Below are positions 24,693-33,464 of a DNA stretch of 41,329 bases, piece by piece (position 1 is the first letter of the stretch; every line of letters begins with the position of its first letter). The position numbers were made by a program, and so were the translations under genes. This DNA is from Desulfuromonadales bacterium. Its GTDB lineage: Bacteria > Desulfobacterota > Desulfuromonadia > Desulfuromonadales > Geopsychrobacteraceae. The notes under the pieces were generated by a model that was not told where the DNA came from, searched no databases, and saw only the letters and a list, made by a program, of their open reading frames with translations. The DNA is taken from the NCBI GenBank assembly GCA_019429255.1, contig JAHYIY010000023.1:1-41329 (forward strand), in the 5' to 3' direction.

Positions 24693-26084
24693 ATGCCCAC
24701 TGCTTTTGATCTGATTGTTCTCGGTGCCGGTACCACCGCTTTTGCCGGTGCACGTATTGCCGCCGCTGCCGGTAAAAAAGTTCTCATGCTTGAGCAATCA
24801 CACCTGGGCGGCACCTGTGTCAACTGGGGGTGTATCCCCAGTAAAACCCTGATTCATAAGGCGGAGATGTATCATGGCGCGCGCAAAGGGGAAAGCTGGG
24901 GTCTGAATCTGCAGGCTGGCTCCCCCCATTGTGGGACCCTGATGCCGTTAAAACAGAAGGCGGTTGTTACGGTGCGTGAAACCCACTATCAGCGTGAGGT
25001 GGATCAATCACCCAATATTAAGGTCATCAAGGCACGGGGGCATTTTGTTTCTCCACATGAAATTGAGGCCGGTGGTAACACCTATACGGCTCCGCACATT
25101 TTGATTGCCAGCGGTGGTGAACCTCGCGTTGTGCCGATTCCCGGTCTTGATACCGTCACTTTTCTCACCAGCTACAATGCCCTGCATCTTCCCTGTTTTC
25201 CCCAATCGATTGTCATTCTCGGTGGTGGTGTCATTGCTCTGGAGATGGGGCAGATGTTTGCCCGCTTCGGTACCCGGGTCACCATCCTCGAGCGTGGTCC
25301 GCGGCTGTTGGCTGAGTTTGACCTGCGCCTGACCGAGCAGTTCCGCATGATGCTCGAGCAGGAAGGAGTCGAGATTCTCTGCAATGTCGAAGCTCAGCGG
25401 ATCGAGAAACACGGCGATAGCACCTGCATTTTTGCCTTGCTGAACGGCGCCGAAGTGGGTTTTTTCGCAGAGCGACTGATGCTCGCCATCGGCACCCAGC
25501 CAGTCACTAAAAATCTCGGGCTGGAGGAGATTGGCGTGGAAACCGATGCGGGTGGATTTATTACAGTTGATCGCCAATTGCGTACCAGTGTACCGGGTAT
25601 CTGGGCCGCCGGCGACGTGACCGGACCGCCGATGATTGCGCCGGCCGGTGCGCGGGAAGCCCAGATCGCCGTTAAAAATATGCTGGATCCGAGTGGTAAC
25701 CATTCCATCGACCATCGTTTTTCACCAATGGCCGTGTTTGTCGACCCTGAATTTGCCACCGTCGGTCTCACCAAAACCCAGGCCGAAGCACAGGGCTACA
25801 CAGTGGTAACAACCTACGTTGACCTGGAGCGGGTACCCAAGGCCCATGTCATGGGAGAAATGCTCGGCGGCGTACTGCTCACCGCTGAACAGGGATCAGG
25901 CAAGATTCTAGGTGTGCAGATGCTCTGCCCGCGCGCGGCGGACATCATCCACGAAGCGACTCTGGCGATCCGTTTCGGTCTGTCCGTGGTTGATTTAAGT
26001 ACAACGGTGCATGTTTACCCGAGCATCAGTGATGGCCTGCGTCAGGCAGCGCGTGATAATGCCCAGGTGCAGGGATTGCTCTAA
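24693..26084 (+). CDS. Class I pyridine nucleotide-disulfide oxidoreductase, MerA-core-like
   Basis: 463 aa flavoprotein of the dihydrolipoamide dehydrogenase/glutathione reductase/mercuric reductase superfamily. FAD-binding VLGAGTTAFAGARIA, redox disulfide GGTCVNWGCIPSK, NAD(P)-binding ILGGGVIALEMGQMFARFG and FAD motif GIWAAGDVTG are present, followed by the dimerisation domain ending YPSISDGLRQAA. The active-site and GDVTG segments are most MerA-like, but the N-terminal heavy-metal domain is absent and the C-terminal end (VQGLL) lacks the cysteine pair essential for mercuric reduction in MerA. It is therefore better called an uncharacterised disulfide reductase. It is 14 kb from hgcAB. Confidence 0.82.
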   Translation: MPTAFDLIVLGAGTTAFAGARIAAAAGKKVLMLEQSHLGGTCVNWGCIPSKTLIHKAEMYHGARKGESWGLNLQAGSPHCGTLMPLKQKAVVTVRETHYQREVDQSPNIKVIKARGHFVSPHEIEAGGNTYTAPHILIASGGEPRVVPIPGLDTVTFLTSYNALHLPCFPQSIVILGGGVIALEMGQMFARFGTRVTILERGPRLLAEFDLRLTEQFRMMLEQEGVEILCNVEAQRIEKHGDSTCIFALLNGAEVGFFAERLMLAIGTQPVTKNLGLEEIGVETDAGGFITVDRQLRTSVPGIWAAGDVTGPPMIAPAGAREAQIAVKNMLDPSGNHSIDHRFSPMAVFVDPEFATVGLTKTQAEAQGYTVVTTYVDLERVPKAHVMGEMLGGVLLTAEQGSGKILGVQMLCPRAADIIHEATLAIRFGLSVVDLSTTVHVYPSISDGLRQAARDNAQVQGLL

Positions 26085-26232
26085 AGCAGCACGTTATCAC
26101 AAGCGGAGCTTCACTCCCCCTCTCTGCTTTATTTAATCGGGTGTTCCCGCCACCTGATCCTTTCTCCATTTGCCAACTCATGTTATAAAGTCACAGATTT
26201 TGTTCGGCAATTCTGACTGACAATGAGGCTTC

Positions 26233-28200
26233 ATGATTCGACGTTTTTCCAGGTTTCTCAGCAATCTGAAAATTCGCTGGAAAATGCTGGTGGTTATTCT
26301 GCCTTTAGTGATCGTGCCGATTTTTCTGCTTGGTGCCATTATCGGTTACGTCGCCACTCGTCAGGCTTATGAGGGGCTGACTGAAGTCAGTCGCGCTGAC
26401 CTCGACCATATGGCAAGCTTTACCCTCGATCTGCTGGAAAATCATCACCGCCAGTTTGAAGTGTATCGTGACGACAAGAAGAAAATCGTCGAACAGGAGA
26501 TGAAAAGCCTGGTTGAACTGGCCTTTGGTGTTATCAATGAGCAGCAGCGCCGGCAGAAGATTGGCCAGATCGACCTCGCGTCGGCGCAACAGGCAGTGGG
26601 GAACAGTTTCAAGGAAGTGAGTATCGGCACCAGTGGTTATCTGTTTGCTATGACCGGCGGCGGCACCCTGACCGTTCATCCTGCGCGCGAAGGAGAAGAT
26701 ATCAGTGATGTGCAGGATGAAAACGGCTGGTTTTTTATCCGTGATATGAAACGGCGCGCCCTGGCGAGTGAGCCGGGGGATGTTCTCTACACCATCTATC
26801 CCTGGTACAATGAATTGCTTGGTGACCGGCGTCCGCGCCGCAAGATTGTCGCTTTTCGTTATTGTCATGCCTGGGATTGGATAGTCGCTGCCGGTGGCTA
26901 TCTGGATGAGACCTATGATGATCCGATCTTTGAGCAGGGCGCTCTGAAGCTGTTGGGCGAGCAGATCAAAAGTAAAAAGGTTGGTCAGACCGGCTACATC
27001 TACGCCATGACCGGTGACGGCACCCTGACCATTCATCCGGATGCCGAAGGGGAAAATCTCCTTGCGGCCACGGATGCGGAAGGTCGGGCTTTTATTGCCG
27101 AAATGACGCAGCAGCGCGACGGCTGGATTCGCTACCCATGGCACGGCCCGCAGGATAAAAAAGCTCGGATGAAAATCGTCCGTTACCGTTATTTTGAACC
27201 TTGGGACTGGATTATCGCCGTCGGCAGCTATGAGGACGAATTCTATCGTACTGCCAACGATCTCAAGTGGCGGATTGCCTTGCATGTACTGCTACTGCCG
27301 TTGATTATCGGCCTTGTCGCCACTGCCTTGCTCGCCCTGGCCGCCAAGGTTCTGACCGATCCGATCCAGCGCATGATCAGTGTGATTCGCAGGGTACGTC
27401 AGGGGCGGCTCGATGAGCAGATGCCGGTGGAAAGTCAGGATGAACTCGGGGAGCTGGCTATCGCTTTTAACCGCATGACCCGCATGCTGCGTAAAAATAA
27501 GGAGATGGAAGCAGCGCTGGCGCAGCAGGGGAAAATGGCATCCCTCGGGGTGTTATCATCGGGTGTTGCCCACGAAATCAACAACCCTTTGGGAGTGATT
27601 CTTGGTTATGCCGGTTATCTCGAAAAAAAGATTTCTGAAGATGATCCCAACTACAATTTTATTCACGAGATCAAAAGGGAAAGTAAGCGCTGCAAAAAGA
27701 TTGTGCAGGATCTGCTCAGCTATTCCCGTACCCCCAAACCGGCTCTGGAGCCGACCGATATCAATCGTCTGCTGCGCCAGATAATCGATTTTGCCGGAAA
27801 CCATATCGATATGAACCATGTCAGCATTGTTCAGGATTTCGCCGAGCATCTGCCGATGATTGCAGCTGATGGTGATCAGTTGCGCCAGGTCGCCATTAAC
27901 CTGCTGCTTAATGCCGGAGCGGCTTCGCAACCGGGAAAACAGATCAGGGTGTCAACCCGCCTCGAAGATGGCCAATATATCCGGATTGAGTTTGCTGATC
28001 AGGGGGAAGGGATCAGCGAGTTGAATCTGGACAAGATTTTTGAACCATTTTTTACCACCAAAGCCCGCGGAACCGGCTTAGGGCTGGCAATTACCAAGCA
28101 GATCATCGACATGCACCAGGGACAGGTTGCCATCGATTCGGAGCTTGGCAAAGGCACCCGGGTGATTATCCGCCTGCCGCTGGTGCGTGAGGAATATTGA
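26233..28200 (+). CDS. Double-Cache sensor histidine kinase
   Basis: 655 aa. Membrane segment 1 at about 20-42, periplasmic part to 345, segment 2 at about 348-371, HAMP about 372-425, dimerisation/phosphoacceptor domain with AHEINNPLG (His447), and an HATPase domain (NLLLNAGAASQPG, DQGEGI, KARGTGLGLAI). The periplasmic part contains two tandem Cache-type units, marked by the repeated GTSGYLFAMTGGGTLTVHP (from 132) and GQTGYIYAMTGDGTLTIHP (from 251). Such Cache sensors often bind small organic acids. It is followed by its probable partner response regulator after 24 bp, and then by a carboxylate-transporter block. Confidence 0.92.
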   Translation: MIRRFSRFLSNLKIRWKMLVVILPLVIVPIFLLGAIIGYVATRQAYEGLTEVSRADLDHMASFTLDLLENHHRQFEVYRDDKKKIVEQEMKSLVELAFGVINEQQRRQKIGQIDLASAQQAVGNSFKEVSIGTSGYLFAMTGGGTLTVHPAREGEDISDVQDENGWFFIRDMKRRALASEPGDVLYTIYPWYNELLGDRRPRRKIVAFRYCHAWDWIVAAGGYLDETYDDPIFEQGALKLLGEQIKSKKVGQTGYIYAMTGDGTLTIHPDAEGENLLAATDAEGRAFIAEMTQQRDGWIRYPWHGPQDKKARMKIVRYRYFEPWDWIIAVGSYEDEFYRTANDLKWRIALHVLLLPLIIGLVATALLALAAKVLTDPIQRMISVIRRVRQGRLDEQMPVESQDELGELAIAFNRMTRMLRKNKEMEAALAQQGKMASLGVLSSGVAHEINNPLGVILGYAGYLEKKISEDDPNYNFIHEIKRESKRCKKIVQDLLSYSRTPKPALEPTDINRLLRQIIDFAGNHIDMNHVSIVQDFAEHLPMIAADGDQLRQVAINLLLNAGAASQPGKQIRVSTRLEDGQYIRIEFADQGEGISELNLDKIFEPFFTTKARGTGLGLAITKQIIDMHQGQVAIDSELGKGTRVIIRLPLVREEY

Positions 28201-28224
28201 TATGATACGTCAGGGGAATTAGGA

Positions 28225-29601
28225 ATGTCGGTAAAACAGATCATGATTATCGATAATGAGGAAGGGCTGTGCCGCATGATGGCAGCCGTGTTGATGGATG
28301 ACGGCCATGCTGTGCGCACCTTCACTGATCCCCTCGAGGCAGTTGAGATGTTCCGTCCCGGGGTTTGGGATCTGGTTATCAGCGACATCAAGATGCCGGG
28401 CATTGATGGCCTCGAAGTGTTGCAGCGGATCAAGGCCCGGGAACCCGATACCCCGGTTATTATGATTACCGCCTTTGCCACCGTCGATATGTCGATTCAG
28501 GCCCTGCGTAGGGGGGCCTATGATATGCTGACCAAGCCCTTTGAGCCGGATGAGCTGCTGTTCCGGGTACGCAACGCCCTTAAGCATAACCAACTGCTCA
28601 GCGAGAATGAGCAGTTGCGCCAGGAGCTTGCCGGCAAGTTCAATTTTGACAAGATCATCGGAACCTCGACGATTCTTCAGCAGTTGCTTGAGAAGGTGAA
28701 AAAGGTCGCAGTGCGTGATACCTCGGCCCTGATTACCGGTGAATCGGGCACCGGCAAGGAGTTGATTGCCCAGGCGATTCATTACAATTCGCCGCGCAAG
28801 GACAAACCCTTTATTGCCATTAACTGCGGCGCTATTCCCGACTCAGTGATGGAGAGTGAGCTGTTCGGTCACAAAAAAGGGGCCTTTACCGGTGCTGATG
28901 CCGACAAGGAAGGACTGTTAAAGGCCGCCGACGGGGGCACCTTATTCCTCGATGAAATCGGCAATTTACCTCTCAATGTCCAGAAAACCCTGCTGCGCTT
29001 TCTGCAGGAGCAGGAATTCCGGCGCATCGGCGATACCACCCCGACGCGGGTGGATGTCAGACTCATCTCCGCAACCAATTCCGATCTGGAAAAAGAGGTG
29101 CAAAAGGGCACCTTTCGCGAGGATCTGTTCTATCGCCTTAACGTTATCAATCTGCACCTGCCGCCCCTGCGCCAACGCAAGCCCGATATTCTGCTCCTTG
29201 CCTCCTACTTAATCCGTGAACAGAACCGCAAGTTTGGCACCAATATCAGCGGATTGTCGGCAGAGGCACAGCAGGCAGCCAGTGCGTACAACTGGCCAGG
29301 CAATATCCGTCAACTGAAAAATGTTATCGAGGCCTGTATTACCATTGAAACTGAGCAGCAGATCAGTCTGGCCACCCTGTCACAATTTATCGATATTGAA
29401 GAGGGAACCGCAGGCGGTGATGATTACAACAATGCCCTGGCACGCTTTGAAATCGACTATCTGCGGCAGTTGCTCAATGCTGCCGGGGGAAATATTGAAG
29501 AGGTGGCCGCCAAGGCGGGGATGAATATGGCGACGATTTATCGCAAGATGAAAAAATACGGATTACGCAAGGAGGATCTGATAGGCGACAAGAGCCGCTA
29601 A
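28225..29601 (+). CDS. Sigma-54-dependent NtrC-family response regulator
   Basis: 458 aa. The receiver domain (1-120) has phospho-acceptor Asp54 in VISDIKMPG. The AAA+ domain has Walker A GESGTGKE (about 172), the sigma-54-contacting GAFTGA (219-224) and Walker B LFLDEIG. The C-terminal Fis-type helix-turn-helix (VAAKAGMNMATIYRKMKKYGL) binds enhancer DNA. It is expected to be phosphorylated by the upstream kinase. The only good -24/-12 promoter I saw in the window, with duplicated upstream sites, is in front of the MFS transporter 3 kb away, a likely target. Confidence 0.93.
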   Translation: MSVKQIMIIDNEEGLCRMMAAVLMDDGHAVRTFTDPLEAVEMFRPGVWDLVISDIKMPGIDGLEVLQRIKAREPDTPVIMITAFATVDMSIQALRRGAYDMLTKPFEPDELLFRVRNALKHNQLLSENEQLRQELAGKFNFDKIIGTSTILQQLLEKVKKVAVRDTSALITGESGTGKELIAQAIHYNSPRKDKPFIAINCGAIPDSVMESELFGHKKGAFTGADADKEGLLKAADGGTLFLDEIGNLPLNVQKTLLRFLQEQEFRRIGDTTPTRVDVRLISATNSDLEKEVQKGTFREDLFYRLNVINLHLPPLRQRKPDILLLASYLIREQNRKFGTNISGLSAEAQQAASAYNWPGNIRQLKNVIEACITIETEQQISLATLSQFIDIEEGTAGGDDYNNALARFEIDYLRQLLNAAGGNIEEVAAKAGMNMATIYRKMKKYGLRKEDLIGDKSR

Positions 29602-29623
29602 TCCTCACAGACTATTCATCGGA

Positions 29624-29962
29624 TCAGCCGAACCCAAACATCTCAAAAAAGGTTACACCCACCGGTTTCATAATCCACAGCCCCAGGGCACACATGATCA
29701 GCACAACCATCACCCAGTTGAGAATCTGGGTACGTCGTGCCCAGTCCGGCTCCGGGCGGGGTTTGCCGTTGACGTCTTTGCGCTCTTCTTTGACATGATT
29801 GCGTGCCATACCGCGCAGCAAACGTCCTGATGACAGAAAAATCACCGCCGAAACGACAAACTGGGGCATGACATCGGTGCTGACAGCACCTGATGCCACA
29901 AGAACGGCATAGTAGGCCAGAGCAACCAGCCCCAATAGTGTCATTTGTTGTGCAGGACTCAT
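29624..29962 (-). CDS. Small membrane protein, unknown function
   Basis: 112 aa with three predicted membrane helices (about 6-26, 32-50, 82-102) and a charged cytoplasmic loop rich in Lys/Arg/Glu (NHVKEERKDVNGKPRPEPDWARR). GGGGT precedes ATG 29962. It lies on the minus strand 133 bp after the acetate-transporter gene and is convergent with the response regulator, so it could be a third gene of the transporter transcript. No family recognised. Confidence 0.65.
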   Translation of the reverse strand: MSPAQQMTLLGLVALAYYAVLVASGAVSTDVMPQFVVSAVIFLSSGRLLRGMARNHVKEERKDVNGKPRPEPDWARRTQILNWVMVVLIMCALGLWIMKPVGVTFFEMFGFG

Positions 29963-30094
29963 TCTACCCCGTTATGCTCATAAATATGCTATTTGCCGCC
30001 GGTGAAAAAGAAATCAATAGCAGATGAGATCGTTACAAAAAAATATCTCAAAACATCGTTTGAGGCAAGAGCGTCATTCACTCTCCTCCTGCCA

Positions 30095-30676
30095 CTAGTC
30101 GTTCCAATGCCCTAAAGGGAGGATTTCCCGTCCGATGTTTTTATTGATAGTTTGAGCAACGGCGATATACAGAGCAGTCAGCGCAGCGATAAGGCCGCAT
30201 AGGCAACCGAGGAATAAAAAGATCTGATCGTCCCTTAAGTGGTTCATCGATAGGGCCAGCAAAGAGCACATGAAGGTACCGTACAGGGTTTGCACCGCGA
30301 TGCTGCGGCGAAAACTGCCAAGAAACAGAATAGCGGCAAACAAAGCCCACAGGCTTAAATAAGAAAACATGGTAATGGCATTAGGATGACGACCGATCCC
30401 CAGTTCCGGGAAGATTTCATAACTGATCAGCGATAGCCAGAAAAACCCGAAGGGGAGCAGTGTTGCCGCCGCGCGCGGGTGCCCCTGTTGTTGGCTGAGT
30501 AAGCCATAGGTGAGTTGAATCACACCACCACACATCAGCAGGATGCCGCTTAACAGCACCGGTGGACTGTAGGGTCCCAACAGGCTGAACAGGTAGATCA
30601 GCAGAGAAACAGCCAGAGCCAGGAGGGCCGGACCCGGCAGTTCGTGCTGAATAGCCTGGGGCGATGGTGCCATCAT
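30095..30676 (-). CDS. AceTr (GPR1/FUN34/YaaH) family acetate transporter-like protein
   Basis: 193 aa from the ATG at 30676, which has GTGGAG five bases upstream; the in-frame start at 30727 is less likely. Six membrane helices are predicted. The family features include a PxPxxLxxLA-like start (LPGPALLALAVS) and the segment LMCGGVIQLTYGLLSQQQGHPRAAATLLPFGFFWLSL, equivalent to the GxxQxxAGxxxxxxGNTFxATAFxxYGxFWLSL region of SatP/YaaH. These proteins transport acetate or succinate with protons. The conserved NPAPLGL motif is degenerate, so substrate may differ. It is part of the carboxylate block with the MFS transporter. Confidence 0.75.
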   Translation of the reverse strand: MMAPSPQAIQHELPGPALLALAVSLLIYLFSLLGPYSPPVLLSGILLMCGGVIQLTYGLLSQQQGHPRAAATLLPFGFFWLSLISYEIFPELGIGRHPNAITMFSYLSLWALFAAILFLGSFRRSIAVQTLYGTFMCSLLALSMNHLRDDQIFLFLGCLCGLIAALTALYIAVAQTINKNIGREILPLGHWND

Positions 30677-30755
30677 GTTGTCTCCACTCAAAGGCAAGAC
30701 AGCCCTATTCTCAAGAGGGCTGTCCAATTATTCTTGTTTCCCGACTCGAAAATTG

Positions 30756-30794
30756 CATTAGTGATCATCCGGGTATTCCGGATGATCACTAATG
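30756..30794 (-). terminator. 17-bp perfect inverted repeat between MFS and AceTr genes
   Basis: Arms CATTAGTGATCATCCGG (30756-30772) and its exact complement (30778-30794) around a 5-nt loop. On the minus strand it starts 21 bp past the MFS stop and is followed by CAATTTTC, so it may be an intrinsic terminator. The long AT-containing palindrome is also compatible with an operator for the AceTr gene. Confidence 0.5.
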
Positions 30795-30814
30795 AGCACC
30801 AAGAAGCGTGATGA

Positions 30815-32098
30815 CTAATCCCGTACTTTTTCCAGAACCAGATCTTCTTCCTCGATAAACACCGGTTCGGTGACAGGTACGGCCACTTTTTGTGGGCGCA
30901 GGGACGTGGCCATCATGGCTCCGACCAGCAGTAGCACTCCAGCGACCATGAAGGAGCTTTCCATGCCACCATACTTGGCATTGAGAATCGAGGAAGCTTT
31001 GACCAGAACAAAGGCACCGATGCCCCAGGAAGAAAAGAGAATACCGTAGTTCATACCGTAATTTTTGGATCCCCAGAAATCCTTGGCAAAGGAGGGGAAC
31101 AGGGACAGGTTGGAACCATAGTTGAAACCGATAAAGGTTGCCAGAAGGGTCACCAGCAAAGCTCCGGAACCGGAACTTGAGACAATCGGAATAGCGGCAA
31201 ACATCAGGACCGCCTGGAAAGCCAGCATCAAAGTCAGGGTGGTGGCGCGGCCAAACTTGTCTGACATGAGGCCGGCAACAATTCGACCGGCAGCGTTACC
31301 GAGGGCCATGACGGCGACGGCGATAAAGGCCATTTCACCCATGCTCTGCTTGGCGATGCCGGCGATGCTGCCGATGACCATCAGGCCGGCACCGGCACCG
31401 ATGAAGAAGGTCAGCCACAGGGTGTAAAAACGCCCTTCTTTGAGTATCTGAGCCGGCCCCACATCTGCCGCCACAGCAGCCGGAGGAACTTTGGTGGTGT
31501 TTGCTGCGTCTTTCTGGGGAGCGGCTGAAAAACCTGCCGGTGGGTTGGTGAGCAGCATCGACATGCCACAGACAGAGATGATAAAGGCGATGCCAAGAAT
31601 CATCATGGTGCTATGCAGGCCATATTGACTTAGCAAGTATTGAGACAGGGGCGCGAGGTAAACCGGTGCAATACCGAAACCGGAGACGACGATACCGGCA
31701 ATCATCCCGGTTTTGGCCGGCGAAAACCACTTCAGCGCCGGGGGTGTAGCGGCCGAGTAACCGAAGCCGATGCCGAGACCGGCCAGCACCCCGAAACCAA
31801 AGATCCAGCCCCAGTAGCTTGAAGTCAGGGAGCAGACAATAAATCCGGCACCGACCAGCAGGCCACCGAGGATGGCCGTCATCCGTGGACCAACCTTGTC
31901 CTGCATCTTGCCGCCAAGTATCATCGATAAGGCAAAGGCCAGACAGGCGGTAGCATAGGGGTCGCCGGATCCGGCGAACATGTTGTCGATTTCACCCTTG
32001 AGCATACTGTAAGTGTAAAGAATGCCCAGGGCCAGGTTGATTCCGAGTCCAGCCAGGACGACTTGAAAGCCGCGGTTCTTGATCGGTTGGGTTTGCAT
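30815..32098 (-). CDS. MFS transporter, OFA (oxalate/formate antiporter) family
   Basis: 427 aa from ATG 32098, which has AAGGAGAG eight bases upstream; twelve membrane helices. The first helix NLALGILYTYSMLKGEI and the GGKMQDKVGPR loop are typical of OFA-family carriers for small carboxylates, as are RIVAGLMSDKFGRATTL and FIGFNYGSNLSLFPSFAKDFWG. The frame stays open for 125 codons upstream, including a Cys-rich module with its own start (see 32099-32473), so a 552-aa fusion is possible. A -24/-12 promoter lies in front. Together with the AceTr protein this suggests regulated uptake of acetate or another small acid. The substrate is inferred from context only. Confidence 0.85.
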   Translation of the reverse strand: MQTQPIKNRGFQVVLAGLGINLALGILYTYSMLKGEIDNMFAGSGDPYATACLAFALSMILGGKMQDKVGPRMTAILGGLLVGAGFIVCSLTSSYWGWIFGFGVLAGLGIGFGYSAATPPALKWFSPAKTGMIAGIVVSGFGIAPVYLAPLSQYLLSQYGLHSTMMILGIAFIISVCGMSMLLTNPPAGFSAAPQKDAANTTKVPPAAVAADVGPAQILKEGRFYTLWLTFFIGAGAGLMVIGSIAGIAKQSMGEMAFIAVAVMALGNAAGRIVAGLMSDKFGRATTLTLMLAFQAVLMFAAIPIVSSSGSGALLVTLLATFIGFNYGSNLSLFPSFAKDFWGSKNYGMNYGILFSSWGIGAFVLVKASSILNAKYGGMESSFMVAGVLLLVGAMMATSLRPQKVAVPVTEPVFIEEEDLVLEKVRD

Positions 32099-32473
32099 CT
32101 CTTCTCTCTCCTTGGGTGTTATCACATTAGAATGCTGAATGGATATGACACGATTTAGGCGATGGAACAAAGGCCATTTGTTGCCGAATTTGATGGTCAG
32201 GGGGTGGTGAGCTTTTGCGTTGGTTGCGGTTTGCGCCGGTTCGGCATGACAGTAAGCCGTTTGCATGGTGGCAGGGGGCTGTGGTGTTCTGTCGTACAGT
32301 CCTGCATGTGTCAGCACATCCGGATAGCGTTCCGTCAGGCGCGGAAACTTTTCACACTCCCGGTATCTACTCGAACAGTAATGGGACATGGCAACAACGT
32401 CGTAAGGGGAAATATAGTCTTCGCCGACATCACAGAACTTTTGGTCTTGGTCGAAGTATGGGCAGATTGCCAT
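32099..32473 (-). CDS. Cys-rich N-terminal module, in frame with the MFS transporter
   Basis: A strong start (AGGAG seven bases before ATG 32473) opens a frame beginning MAICPYFDQDQKFC and carrying four cysteines in the pattern C-x9-C-x18-C-x6-C (residues 4, 14, 33, 40), ending YCSSRYRECEKF. It resembles small Cys-rich proteins I associate with Geobacter relatives, of unknown function and perhaps metal binding. No stop separates it from the MFS coding region: about 70 low-complexity polar residues connect them. Either it is an N-terminal extension of a 552-aa transporter, or a free-standing protein that lost its stop. The coordinates given cover only the extension. Confidence 0.6.
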
Positions 32474-32514
32474 GGCAGTTCTCCTGGGTGTGTGATTGGA
32501 TGTCCTTGTTTAAG

Positions 32515-32529
32515 GCAACCTACGTGCCA
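32515..32529 (-). promoter_or_regulatory. Sigma-54 (-24/-12) promoter of the MFS operon
   Basis: On the minus strand TGGCAC-GTAGG-TTGC is a perfect match to the RpoN consensus TGGCAC-N5-TTGC. Transcription would start near 32503, about 30 nt before ATG 32473, leaving room for the AGGAG ribosome site. Confidence 0.85.
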
Positions 32530-32610
32530 ATCTGTGAAAATAAAAAAACGATGTTATAACAGGAGGTTGTAGCGTTTTTTCCGGCTGCGTGAAAAAGGCT
32601 CCTAAACGAA

Positions 32611-32632
32611 TTTTTCGCAGATTTGCAAGTTT
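32611..32632. promoter_or_regulatory. Candidate enhancer site 1 for the sigma-54 activator
   Basis: A 22-bp site with core GCAGATTTGCAA between T runs. It matches the site at 32782-32803 at 18 of 22 positions and lies about 100 bp upstream of the -24/-12 promoter, the usual place for an NtrC-type upstream activating sequence. Which regulator binds is inference from proximity to the response regulator gene. Confidence 0.55.
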
Positions 32633-32781
32633 TTTCAGGAATAGAAGGGGGTTCTTTTTATGCTGAAAAGAAAAAAGGTTATATTTTTAAATATTTGAAA
32701 TTATTGAAAAATTTAAAAATATTGAATTTTCAAGTCGTGCAATAAAAACACTGGTTTGTATTCGTGAAGCTCCTTGACCAG

Positions 32782-32803
32782 TTTTTTGCAAAATTGCAAA
32801 TTT
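32782..32803. promoter_or_regulatory. Candidate enhancer site 2 for the sigma-54 activator
   Basis: Core TTTGCAA-AA-TTGCAAA (32785-32800), a 7-bp perfect dyad, in a 22-bp context shared with site 1. It is about 270 bp from the -24/-12 promoter and 85 bp upstream of pduO. An outer inverted repeat TGACCAG/CTGGTCA (32775-32781, 32810-32816) surrounds it and could serve a different regulator, possibly of pduO. Confidence 0.5.
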
Positions 32804-32887
32804 GTGGGGCTGGTCACGACGCCGATATTTACGTAGACTGATAAGTCGTATGTTTGTCCAACACGGATTCTCAAGGAGATTCAAGAT

Positions 32888-33454
32888 ATGCCAACACTCG
32901 ATCAGATCATGACCCGCGGTGGCGACAAAGGGCAGACCAGCCTGGTTGATGGCACGCGGGTATCTAAGGCATCACAGCGGGTAAAAACCTACGGTACCGT
33001 CGATGAGCTGAATTCAGTGCTGGGGTTGGTTCGTTGTGAGGAGTTGCCGGCAGGGATCAGGGACAAGCTGCTGCGCCTGCAGAATGAACTGTTTAATCTG
33101 GGTGGTGAGCTGGCAACCCCGGCTGACAGTGAGCAAGCCGCACGGATTCCCAATGTGCATCAGGGGCAGATCGATTGCCTTGAGACCTGGCTTGAAGAGG
33201 ATCGGGCAAAATTGACACCGGCACAAAACTTTGTGTTGCCCGGTGGTACCCGCGCTGCTGCCCTGCTGCACTTGGCGCGGACCGTGACCCGGCGTTGCGA
33301 GCGCGAACTGGTCTGCCTGGCAGAGATGGAAGATATCAATCCACTGTGCCTGGGCTTTCTCAACCGTCTTTCCGATCTGTGTTTTGTCTGGGCGCGGTTG
33401 AGTAATGATAACGGCAACACTGATATCTTCTGGCAACCGGGGGAGCATCGATGA
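32888..33454 (+). CDS. Cob(I)alamin adenosyltransferase, PduO type
   Basis: 188 aa, transferring the adenosyl group of ATP to cob(I)alamin. The ATP-binding start TRGGDKGQTSLVDGTRVSK is a variant of the usual TRxGDxGxTxL. The core YGTVDELNSVLGL, the helix LPGGTRAAALLHLARTVTRRCERELV and NRLSDLCFVWAR complete the PduO signature. GGAG precedes ATG 32888. It is followed by rsmE after 10 bp. HgcA in this window needs a corrinoid, but nothing ties this enzyme to it specifically. Confidence 0.9.
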   Translation: MPTLDQIMTRGGDKGQTSLVDGTRVSKASQRVKTYGTVDELNSVLGLVRCEELPAGIRDKLLRLQNELFNLGGELATPADSEQAARIPNVHQGQIDCLETWLEEDRAKLTPAQNFVLPGGTRAAALLHLARTVTRRCERELVCLAEMEDINPLCLGFLNRLSDLCFVWARLSNDNGNTDIFWQPGEHR

Positions 33455-33464
33455 CGCAGCTATT

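Noticed and set aside
24693-26084. Mercuric reductase (merA)
   Set aside because: The core is MerA-like, but the C-terminal cysteine pair and the N-terminal metal-binding domain are absent and no mer genes are adjacent, so I did not assign mercuric reductase activity.
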